From NCBI GenBank assembly GCA_020348385.1, contig CP070750.1, positions 1,524,751 to 1,558,514 on the forward strand: a stretch of 33,764 nucleotides of DNA, read 5' to 3'. The notes beneath the pieces were generated by a model that saw only the letters and a program-made list of their open reading frames with translations, made no database searches and was not told where the DNA came from. Positions within the stretch are counted from its first letter, which is position 1. Every line of letters starts with the position of its first letter. This DNA is from Candidatus Aminicenantota bacterium (GTDB taxonomy: Bacteria > Acidobacteriota > Aminicenantia > Aminicenantales > Aminicenantaceae). The position numbers were made by a program, and so were the translations under genes. Positions 23,426-31,291 of the stretch are shown here, one piece after another.

Positions 23426-24991
23426 TTATTTTTTATTCCTTCTTATGGGGCTACCAGCGAGGACACCTTTGTAGCTTCCGTTTTCGATGACCAGTTCGCC
23501 TCCAATCATGAGATACAGGACACCCTCACTGTATTGGTGAGGAGCATCGTAAGTCGCCTTATCCGATATTCTTTCAGGATCGAAAACCAGGATATCTGCA
23601 ACGCCCTCTTCTTTCAGAATGCCCCGGTCGTCGAGACCCAGGATTTCTGCAGGTAGGGAAGTAGCTGCGCGGATGGCCTGTTCCATGCTGATCCATTTGT
23701 TCTTCAACACGTATTTGCGGATTTTCCGTGGAAAGGTGCCATAGCTGCGGGGATGAGGAAAGCTTTTGTCCGGAATTTGGATGTTTCCATCAGATCCTGT
23801 CATGACATAGGGTTTTTTCATGAAATACTCGAGGTCTGCTTCCTGCATGTTGAAGGAGATAATACTGGGGCTGCCATTCAGCACCAAATAGATGGCTGTA
23901 TCGACAAGCGTCATTTCCATCATCCGGCTGATTTCCAGGAGACTCTTGCCGTCGAAATCTCTGTTTTTGGAAAAGGAAACAATAACCAAGCTTTCTGCCC
24001 CGCCCCGTCGGTCGATATTTTCGCTGATTTCTTTTTTTATTTTCGACAGTAATTCCGGATTTTCCAAACGGTCTCTCATCTTTCCGCCTGCCTGTACCCA
24101 CCTGGGGATCACTGCAGCCGAGAGCCCGGTACTCGAGGCCATGTAAGGATACTGATCGGCGTAAACTCGGACGTCTCTTTCTCTGGCATTTTCGATGATT
24201 TCGCACACATCCTCTGCCATCCCCCATACCGGTTTCCCAAGAGCTTTTATGTGCGATATCTCGACCGGAATACCTGCTTGTTCTCCCACGGTTATGGCTT
24301 CTTTGACCGCCTCCTTTAATCCGATGTTGTAGTTGCTTTCGTCCCGGATATGGGAGGCATAGATCCCATCGTATGTTTTGACCACTTTGGCCAGCTCGAC
24401 GATCTCATCTGTTTTTGCGAAACTTCCGGGCGCATAAAAAAGACCTGTGGAAAAACCAGCAGCGCCTTCTTCCATTCCCTGGGCCAAGTGCTGTTTCATC
24501 TGTTCCAGTTCTTCGTCTGTGGGTTCCCGAGCTTCCTGGCCCATCACGTTTCCTCTGATCATCGCATGCCCGACCAAATGGATGACGTTCAATCCGATCC
24601 CCTGGGATTCGAGTTTGTTGAAGAATTCTTCGACGCGGTATGTGCCCCCGCCACAATTTCCGGTAACGACCGTTGTTACCCCCTGCATCAGGTAGTTCTT
24701 CGCATTTTTCCCCTTCTCTGTTCCAAGGCCACTCTCACAGTGGGTGTGCATATCGATGAATCCGGGCGAGACGATCGATCCATTTGCATCGATGGTCAAA
24801 CCAGCAGTCGTATTTATTTTGCCGATGTTTTTTATGGCGCCGTCTAAAACTCCGATATCAGCCACATAGGGTGTGCCTCCCATGCCGTCGTAGATCATTC
24901 CCCCTTTTATGATCACATCGTAGGAAGTGGAACAACTCACCACAATAGGAATAAATAAACACAGGAGGAACCATTTTTTTGTAATAATCAT
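23426..24991 (-). CDS. Lipoprotein D-aminoacylase (N-acyl-D-amino-acid deacylase) family
   Basis: 521 residues. The signal IPIVVSC ends in a lipobox-like VSC (Cys at ~20), so it is probably a lipoprotein. The amidohydrolase signatures are all present: DMHTHCE (HxH metal site), TGNCGGG (the bridging Cys typical of D-aminoacylases), YASHIRDES, VEISHIKALG (two metal His) and TGSDGN (catalytic Asp). Start and end strands (YDVIIKGGMIYDGMG, EGVADILVFDP) form the composite beta-sandwich. The reaction is removal of acyl groups from N-acyl-D-amino acids, possibly from cell-wall-derived material; this is family knowledge, not shown here. The ATG at 24991 has only a weak site (GGTGGAT), and a five-codon open frame ends 3 nt upstream in the same frame. 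Confidence 0.88.
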   Translation of the reverse strand: MIITKKWFLLCLFIPIVVSCSTSYDVIIKGGMIYDGMGGTPYVADIGVLDGAIKNIGKINTTAGLTIDANGSIVSPGFIDMHTHCESGLGTEKGKNAKNYLMQGVTTVVTGNCGGGTYRVEEFFNKLESQGIGLNVIHLVGHAMIRGNVMGQEAREPTDEELEQMKQHLAQGMEEGAAGFSTGLFYAPGSFAKTDEIVELAKVVKTYDGIYASHIRDESNYNIGLKEAVKEAITVGEQAGIPVEISHIKALGKPVWGMAEDVCEIIENARERDVRVYADQYPYMASSTGLSAAVIPRWVQAGGKMRDRLENPELLSKIKKEISENIDRRGGAESLVIVSFSKNRDFDGKSLLEISRMMEMTLVDTAIYLVLNGSPSIISFNMQEADLEYFMKKPYVMTGSDGNIQIPDKSFPHPRSYGTFPRKIRKYVLKNKWISMEQAIRAATSLPAEILGLDDRGILKEEGVADILVFDPERISDKATYDAPHQYSEGVLYLMIGGELVIENGSYKGVLAGSPIRRNKK

Positions 24992-24994
24992 TTT

Positions 24995-25012
24995 TTACTT
25001 CGATCCACCCAT
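24995..25012 (-). other. In-frame mini-ORF (five codons) before D-aminoacylase
   Basis: ATG-GGT-GGA-TCG-AAG-TAA at 25012-24995, with a strong GAGGAG site (25019-25024) six nt upstream. It is in frame with the deacylase ATG, separated by TAA and one codon. It may serve translational coupling or reinitiation, or reflect a recent stop in a longer N-terminus. Confidence 0.35.
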
Positions 25013-25046
25013 TTCTCTCTCCTCACCCAAGAACGAGGCAATGATT

Positions 25047-25075
25047 ACAATATAGAACGAACGGGAAAAGGTCAA
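25047..25075 (-). promoter_or_regulatory. Promoter of D-aminoacylase gene
   Basis: On the minus strand TTGACC (25075-25070), 17 bp, TATTGT (25052-25047). Its -35 is 10 bp from the -35 of the RND gene promoter on the other strand, giving a back-to-back divergent pair. Confidence 0.5.
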
Positions 25076-25085
25076 GATGCTGGAG

Positions 25086-25115
25086 TTGACCCGTTCGTTT
25101 CGCGTGTGATAAGGT
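25086..25115 (+). promoter_or_regulatory. Promoter of RND/MMPL transporter gene
   Basis: TTGACC (25086-25091), 18 bp, TGA-TAAGGT (-10 at 25110-25115). TGACC (25087-25091) and GGTCA (25113-25117) form the same dyad as at 22272-22302. The 12 bases GTGnTAAGGTCA are shared with that promoter. Confidence 0.55.
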
Positions 25116-25147
25116 CATTTAAGATGGATCGATTTTAGAGGAAAACG

Positions 25148-27868
25148 ATGAGAGAAAAAATCCTGATAAAGTTAGCTAACTTGCATACTAACCATCCATG
25201 GCGAATGCTTTTGATCGTGTTGCTGCTCACAGTCCTATTTGCCGCATTTGCCATGCAGTTGAGCGTAACCATGCGCTGGTCGGATCTGCTGCCTTCTGGA
25301 GATCAGAGGACCATCCAGTTTAACAAGATCATCGATGAGTTTGTCTCCGCCACCAGTCTCGTTGTTGTCGTCCAAGGAGAGGAGAACAGGATCAAGGCCT
25401 TTGCCGATATCCTCGCCCCGAAAATTATAGCACTCAAGGATCCGGATGACAGTGCTAAAAAGCTATTCAAGCGTGTGGATTACAAAACTGAGGTCGATTT
25501 TTTAAAAAACCACGGCTTGATGTTGATTAAAGAAGACGACTTGGAAAATCTCAAAGATGTTTTTACAGATCCTAACCTGGACGGCCTGTTGTTCAATTTG
25601 AACAATTCGATGGAAAAAGAATATGTCGGCAAAGAGGAGTCTATTTCCACACGCGAGAAGGAAGATGGGGCTGTTTATTTTCTGGATGGAATCCAAGAAC
25701 TCGTTGTGGCCCTGAAAAGCGCAGCATCAAGAAACGACTTAACCGCAGAGAATGTCCAAAAGGTGGCGGATAAACTTTTGATCGGCGAACCCTATCTTCT
25801 CTCCTACGATGAGAAAGCCCTGATTTTAAATGTCATTCCCAATTTCACTATGTTGGACACACATTACCTGGAGGAGGGAACCGATGCCGCGCAGGAATTG
25901 GTCGATGGATTATTGATCGAGTTCCCTGATGTCCGGGCCGGTTTGACTGGATTCATCGCTGTGGGACGGGACGAGATGGTTTATTCGGAGCAAAGCCTGG
26001 GTTATACCACATTGATAGCCCTCATTGCCATATTGATCCTTTTGATCCTTTCTTTCCGGATGTGGGTGGCTCCTGTGCTGGCTCTGGCAAGTCTTCTAGT
26101 CGGTCTGGTATGGGCAGTTGGGATTGCAGCTCTTGTGGTCGGACAGCTGAACATCATGACAATAATGATGGCGGTGATCCTTCTGGGCTTGGGGATCGAT
26201 TTTTCCATCCATCTTATCTCTGGATTCACCGAAAGGCGGGCCGCAGGGGATAGCATTGCCCAATCGATGGAAGCAACATTTCTCAAGAGTGGAAAAGGTA
26301 TTATCACAGGGGCTTTCACCACTGCCTGTGCTTTCCTCACATTGGTTATCAGCCATTCGCGTGGGATGAAAGAGATGGGACTTGTCACGGGGACGGGTTT
26401 ACTGGCTATCCTATTGGCAACAATGCTTTTTTTGCCGATCTTGCTCGTGTTCAGAGAACGCCAGTTGGATAAAAAACGGGATAAAGGAATCGAGAAAAAG
26501 GCTTTTGTCCAGAGAGACATTTCTTTCCGTTTTTTGGGAAACCTAACCGTGTGGCTGGGCAAACATTTTGTATTTACCATACTGACGACGGTGGTTATAA
26601 CCGTTTTGCTCGTTTGGACTGCCTCCAAAATCACATTCGACCACAATTACATGAACATCGAGCCCAAGGGGCTGACATCCATCACTTTGCAGGATACGGT
26701 ATTGGAAAAATTCGATCTGAGCATGGATTATGCCCTGATATTGACGGACGATGTCGATTTATCCCGCTCCTTGGCAAAGGAATACCGGGAATTGGGTTCG
26801 GTGGCCGTAACCGAGGACATCTCGGTCTATCTTCCCTCTCAAGATGAGCAGGAGAAACGAATCCCTCATATTCTGGAGATTCAAGAAAAAATCCAGGCTG
26901 CAGAAATTAAAAATTCCATTGTTCAGAGTGATATGGAAAAGCTAAAAGAAGAAATCGCACGCTTAGAGATGAACGTGATGGAAATGCAGGACATGGCTTT
27001 TATCGGTGGACAGGATAAGGTCGATAACAAATGCAAGGAAATCGTCGGGGATCCTGACGATCCGGACTCAGAAAACATGTTTCAGGATTTGCTTGAAATA
27101 CTGGAGGCAGACGAGCTGCCCGTAGTGGAAGGATTTTCGGATTTTCATCAAAAGTTCGCCCCCTATTTCAGGCAGGCCGTTGTACAGATGGGGACCACGG
27201 ATCCCATTCGTCTTGAAGATTTGCCTGCTTCAATCGTTGACCGTTACGGCAATGCGAACCGCGATCAGTTTCTGGTGACGGTGTTCCCTGCGGGCAATAT
27301 CTGGCAGGATAAGAATTTTTTGGACAGGTTTGTCCAAGATCTAGAAGGTGTCAGTGATAGGGCGACGGGGATGCCTCCGGTTTTTAGAGCTCTGGTCGAG
27401 ATCATCGGTCGGGATGGGCGAAATGCGGTCCTGTTGACCTTGGTCATCGTTTTTGTTCTTCTGATTTTCGATTTTCGCAGCCCCCGAATGGCATTGATGG
27501 CCATGATCCCATTGGCTTTCGGCATTTTCTGGATGGTGGGACTGATGCACATCGTGGGCATGCAGCTTACGGTGATGAATGTCATGGGGTTGCCGCTTAT
27601 TGTCGGGATCGGTATCGATGACGGTGTCCACATTGTCCACCGGTGGAAACATGAAGGAAAGGGAAAGATCGGGATCGTGTTTGCCAGCACAGGCAAGGCT
27701 ATTCTTTTGACTTCTTTGACGACCATGCTCGCCTTCGGATCGTTGGTTTTTTCCATTTGGCGGGGATTCGGTCACTTGGGAGGCGCGCTTTTTCTGGGCG
27801 TGGGGGCTTGTTTCTTGACAACAGTTTTGGGCCTCTCCGGCCTCATAGGACTCACTGAGCGTAAGTAA
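25148..27868 (+). CDS. RND/MMPL superfamily membrane transporter
   Basis: 906 residues with the classic duplicated RND plan: TM1 (MLLIVLLLTVLFAAFAM), a ~280-residue periplasmic loop, a bundle of TMs, then TM7, a second periplasmic loop and TM8-12. Each bundle carries the sterol-sensing-like TM4 signature with acidic residues (LGLGIDFSIHLISGF and VGIGIDDGVHIVHRW). The second loop includes a predicted coiled coil (EKIQAAEIKNSIVQSDMEK). The protein resembles MMPL/HpnN-type exporters of lipids or hydrophobic compounds; substrate not inferable. No outer-membrane or adaptor partner sits next to it. Preceded by GAGG and a promoter similar to that of the serine hydrolase. Confidence 0.9.
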   Translation: MREKILIKLANLHTNHPWRMLLIVLLLTVLFAAFAMQLSVTMRWSDLLPSGDQRTIQFNKIIDEFVSATSLVVVVQGEENRIKAFADILAPKIIALKDPDDSAKKLFKRVDYKTEVDFLKNHGLMLIKEDDLENLKDVFTDPNLDGLLFNLNNSMEKEYVGKEESISTREKEDGAVYFLDGIQELVVALKSAASRNDLTAENVQKVADKLLIGEPYLLSYDEKALILNVIPNFTMLDTHYLEEGTDAAQELVDGLLIEFPDVRAGLTGFIAVGRDEMVYSEQSLGYTTLIALIAILILLILSFRMWVAPVLALASLLVGLVWAVGIAALVVGQLNIMTIMMAVILLGLGIDFSIHLISGFTERRAAGDSIAQSMEATFLKSGKGIITGAFTTACAFLTLVISHSRGMKEMGLVTGTGLLAILLATMLFLPILLVFRERQLDKKRDKGIEKKAFVQRDISFRFLGNLTVWLGKHFVFTILTTVVITVLLVWTASKITFDHNYMNIEPKGLTSITLQDTVLEKFDLSMDYALILTDDVDLSRSLAKEYRELGSVAVTEDISVYLPSQDEQEKRIPHILEIQEKIQAAEIKNSIVQSDMEKLKEEIARLEMNVMEMQDMAFIGGQDKVDNKCKEIVGDPDDPDSENMFQDLLEILEADELPVVEGFSDFHQKFAPYFRQAVVQMGTTDPIRLEDLPASIVDRYGNANRDQFLVTVFPAGNIWQDKNFLDRFVQDLEGVSDRATGMPPVFRALVEIIGRDGRNAVLLTLVIVFVLLIFDFRSPRMALMAMIPLAFGIFWMVGLMHIVGMQLTVMNVMGLPLIVGIGIDDGVHIVHRWKHEGKGKIGIVFASTGKAILLTSLTTMLAFGSLVFSIWRGFGHLGGALFLGVGACFLTTVLGLSGLIGLTERK

Positions 27869-27930
27869 GCTCGATTTCGGCTTTTAGGGTGGTTTCGCTT
27901 AGGTGAAGATTCTTGACGCCATTCCCTCTT

Positions 27931-28101
27931 CGTCTTTCTCGGCCTTCCGGAACTGCGCGACTTTTATTTCACATCATACTGAAGTTTGGTCCATTACTCA
28001 GCTTCATTTCAAGACTGTACCAGTGCTCAAACAATCCTCGGCTCCGACTTCGTCGGATTCCCTCGAAAGACGAGTGTCATGGCTGAATCTTCAATATCGC
28101 T
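27931..28101. repeat. Dispersed intergenic repeat, copy B
   Basis: Second copy of the repeat at 18329-18512, lying in the non-coding 27869-28247 after the RND gene. The conserved core is GTGCTCAA, a hairpin TCCGAC-TTC-GTCGGA (28043-28057), ATTCCCTCGAA and a TTCAATATCGCT end. Orientation relative to the preceding gene is the same in both copies. The rest of this 379-bp gap holds the promoter at 28164-28192. No coding frame is supported. Confidence 0.6.
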
Positions 28102-28163
28102 CAACCATCCCCAAAAGCACCGTTTATTACTGAAATTAAGGTGATTAAGTGAGCTTCACTTTT

Positions 28164-28192
28164 TTGACTCCACGATTTGTGTGTGTTAAATA
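28164..28192 (+). promoter_or_regulatory. Sigma-70 promoter with extended -10, S9 peptidase gene
   Basis: TTGACT (28164-28169), 17 bp, TGT-TAAATA (-10 at 28187-28192), about 55 bp before the ATG. Confidence 0.6.
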
Positions 28193-28247
28193 CTGTAGTT
28201 CAAGTTAAAGAGTGAAAAAAAATGCATGTATTGGAAAGGAGACAGAA

Positions 28248-30995
28248 ATGAAAAAACATATCGGAACTTGGGTACTAGTTTTGCTGATCGTGATACCTGT
28301 TATGCTGCAGGCCGAACAGGCGGAAAAAAAGGTTCTGACATTGGAAGATTATCCGAAATGGAAACATATCCAGGAAGTGACGATTTCAGACAACGGAGAT
28401 TGGATCACTTACGGGTATCGGCCCAACGGGGGAGATGTCACCTTATATATTAAGAGTCTGGAGACCGAGAAGATTTATGATACAACTGTCGGCTCTGATC
28501 CAAAAATATCCAGTGATTCCCGCTGGGCGGCCTACAAGATCAATCTCTCGAAAGAGGAAGCGAAAAAATTACGGAAAGAGAAAAAGCCGGTGACGACGAA
28601 GGTGGAGCTGTTGGATCTGAGATCGGGTGATAAAGTGACTTATGCCAATGCATCATCCTTTGTGTTTTCGAATGATTCAGGATTCTTTGCGGTCAAAAAA
28701 GATAAATCGGACAAAGAGGCCAAACATGATGGCACCGATCTCGTGCTGAGAAATTTAAAAACGGGATTGGATTTGAATATCGGCAATGTGGGAAGTTTTC
28801 GTTTTAATCATGATGGGACGATGCTGGCCTATACGATCGATGCGGACAAAAAGGCCGGCAACGGCGTGTATGCCCTGGTTTTAGAAAGCGGCGCAATACG
28901 GCCGCTCGATTCAGGTGAGGCGGATTATGCGCAGCTCACCTGGGACGACAACGGGAGAAAAGCTCTGGAAGGCTTTCAAAAAGGCAAAGCCTTGGCTGTA
29001 CTCAAAGGTAAAAAACCAGAAAAGTTCGTCCAGAAGGAAAATGAGCTGCTGGTTTTTATGGGTTTGGGTACCGATGCATCTGCAAAAATCATATATGCTC
29101 CTTCCGATGACAAAGTTTTCCCCGAGGGAATGGTCCTGAGCGAGAAAGGGGAGCTGACCTGGAGCGAGGATAACTCCCGCATTTATTGCGGGATCAAAGA
29201 ACAGGAGGCTGAGCTTGAAAAGAGCGAAGATCCAGTGGCCAATGTGGATGTGTGGCACTGGAAGGATGAACGCCTCCAGTCTGTCCAGATGGTTCGAGCT
29301 GACAGGGACAAACGCTTCACCTATCGATCGGTTTTTCTTTTGAAATCGAAGCGATTAATTCAATTGACCAATGAAGCCATGCCGACAGTCAGCATTCCTC
29401 GAAACGGAAAGTATGGAGTGGGAAGGGAAAACAAAAAATACAGGGCCGATGTCAACAGGGGACGGTCTACGGCTGATTATTATCGCATCGATCTGGATAC
29501 GGGCAAACGCACTCTGATCATCGAAGAATTACCCGTGAGGATGGGGCTTGATCCTGATGGGAAATATTTTCTTTATTTTAAGGGGGATCACCTCTGGATA
29601 TACGATATGGCTGGAGAGCAACACACGAACATTTCCGAATCAGCCCCTGTCAGTTTCGTAAACGTGGATATGGATACGCCGACGGATAAGCGGCCGTGGG
29701 GGATTGCCGGTTGGACCAAGGATAGGAAGAGCCTGATTGTGTATCATAAGTACGATGTCTGGAGCTTGAGCTTGGATGGCAGTCAAGCAGCCAATCTCAC
29801 AAAGGGACGGGGGGATGAACAGGAAATCCGTTTCCGGTATGTGCGCTTGGATACAGAGGAACGTCATATCGATACATCGGAACCGCTTCTTCTTTCCGCC
29901 TACGGAGAGTGGACAAAAAATGCCGGGTACTTTCATTTGAATCTCGACGGCAACCTGAAAGAACTGGTCTATGAAGATGTGATGTTCAGTCGCCGGGTCA
30001 CCAAGGCAAAAAAAGCAGACAAGATTTTGTACACGCGGGAGACTTTTGTGGATTTTCCGGATTATTATGTGAGCGACACCCGGTTTCAGAATCCTGTCAA
30101 GGTGACCGATGCCAATCCCCACCAGAAGGAATATGCTTGGGGACGCCGGATACTGATCGATTATGAAAACAGCCGGGGAGTGAAGCTTCAGGCAACACTG
30201 ACGCTGCCGGCAGGATATGTGGAGGGTAAAAAATACCCGATGCTGGTTTATTTTTATGAAAAGATGTCCCAGCGTCACCACGATTATTCGATGCCAACAT
30301 ATGATGACCGGCCGCATATGTCTGCCTATGCCAGTGACGGCTATCTCGTGTTGATGCCGGATATCGTCTATACAGTCGGGACACCCGGATCCAATGCTTT
30401 GGATTGTGTCAGCGCTGCCGTTCAAAAGGTCATCGACCTGGGATATGCTGATCCCGACCATATCGGCCTCCAAGGCCATAGTTGGGGAGGATATCAATCT
30501 TCTTTTATCGTGACCCAGACTGATATTTTTGCTTGTGTGGTGACCGGTGCGCCTTTGACCAATCTTCCCAGTATGTACAACATCCTGTATAAGAGCACGG
30601 GGAACACAAACCAGGGAATCATCGAGACCAGCCAGGGAAGGTTCGGGAAGGATGTGTATCCGATGAAGGACCTGGAGCTCTATGTCAGCCAGTCACCGAT
30701 GCACCATGCCGCAAAGATCTCTACACCCTTCATGATCCTTCATGGGACCGAGGATGGGGCGGTGGACTGGAACCAGGGTTTAGAATTTTACACATCTGCC
30801 AGGCGGCTGGGCAAAGAGGTCATCCTGCTGTCCTATCCGGGCGAGCCGCATCATCTGAGAAAAGAGGAAAACCAAAAAGATTTTCAACTCCGGATGAAAC
30901 AGTATTTCGACCACTACCTCAAGGGAACACCAGCCCCGGACTGGATGATCCACGGCATCCCCTTCCTTAAAAAGAAATTCAAAGAAAAAAAATAG
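28248..30995 (+). CDS. Exported S9 prolyl-oligopeptidase family peptidase
   Basis: 915 residues from the ATG at 28248, where GGAAAGGAG precedes at good spacing; an upstream GTG at 28212 has no site. The signal peptide (TWVLVLLIVIPVMLQA) indicates export. A long N-terminal beta-propeller-like region (~40-640) is followed by an alpha/beta-hydrolase domain with a complete triad: Ser745 in GHSWGGYQ, Asp836 in LHGTEDGAVDW, His868/869 in YPGEPHHL. It is longer than typical S9C enzymes because of insertions in the propeller. The family cleaves oligopeptides, often after Pro or acyl-amino termini. It is an intact counterpart to the broken S9 gene at 1796-3792. Confidence 0.9.
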   Translation: MKKHIGTWVLVLLIVIPVMLQAEQAEKKVLTLEDYPKWKHIQEVTISDNGDWITYGYRPNGGDVTLYIKSLETEKIYDTTVGSDPKISSDSRWAAYKINLSKEEAKKLRKEKKPVTTKVELLDLRSGDKVTYANASSFVFSNDSGFFAVKKDKSDKEAKHDGTDLVLRNLKTGLDLNIGNVGSFRFNHDGTMLAYTIDADKKAGNGVYALVLESGAIRPLDSGEADYAQLTWDDNGRKALEGFQKGKALAVLKGKKPEKFVQKENELLVFMGLGTDASAKIIYAPSDDKVFPEGMVLSEKGELTWSEDNSRIYCGIKEQEAELEKSEDPVANVDVWHWKDERLQSVQMVRADRDKRFTYRSVFLLKSKRLIQLTNEAMPTVSIPRNGKYGVGRENKKYRADVNRGRSTADYYRIDLDTGKRTLIIEELPVRMGLDPDGKYFLYFKGDHLWIYDMAGEQHTNISESAPVSFVNVDMDTPTDKRPWGIAGWTKDRKSLIVYHKYDVWSLSLDGSQAANLTKGRGDEQEIRFRYVRLDTEERHIDTSEPLLLSAYGEWTKNAGYFHLNLDGNLKELVYEDVMFSRRVTKAKKADKILYTRETFVDFPDYYVSDTRFQNPVKVTDANPHQKEYAWGRRILIDYENSRGVKLQATLTLPAGYVEGKKYPMLVYFYEKMSQRHHDYSMPTYDDRPHMSAYASDGYLVLMPDIVYTVGTPGSNALDCVSAAVQKVIDLGYADPDHIGLQGHSWGGYQSSFIVTQTDIFACVVTGAPLTNLPSMYNILYKSTGNTNQGIIETSQGRFGKDVYPMKDLELYVSQSPMHHAAKISTPFMILHGTEDGAVDWNQGLEFYTSARRLGKEVILLSYPGEPHHLRKEENQKDFQLRMKQYFDHYLKGTPAPDWMIHGIPFLKKKFKEKK

Positions 30996-31075
30996 TACAA
31001 ATTGGGGATAGGTCTCCGATTAAATCTGCGGCAAAAATTGTCACTGAAATCGCCAAAATTTTGACAATAAGTTTC

Positions 31076-31105
31076 TTGACAATAAATCACTCCTCTTGAT
31101 AAATA
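31076..31105 (+). promoter_or_regulatory. Sigma-70 promoter with extended -10, BNR-protein gene
   Basis: TTGACA (31076-31081), 18 bp, TGA-TAAATA (-10 at 31100-31105). The ten bases TTGACAATAA occur twice (31061-31070 and 31076-31085). The leader to the ATG at 31292 is long (~180 nt) and AT-rich; I see no clear fold in it. Confidence 0.5.
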
Positions 31106-31291
31106 ATACCTGTCGGTTAGGATATAATTGTTTGAACGGGTTTGCAAGGTTTAAATAAGTGCGGGGCAATATTTATAGGGAAAATGCTATCTTTATTTCT
31201 TTGTGTTGCCTTTTTTTAATTAATAATAAGGGAAGTATTTGGAGCAAAGATGTAAATCCATCGCCGATTAGGTGAGGATAGGGGGAGTAAA

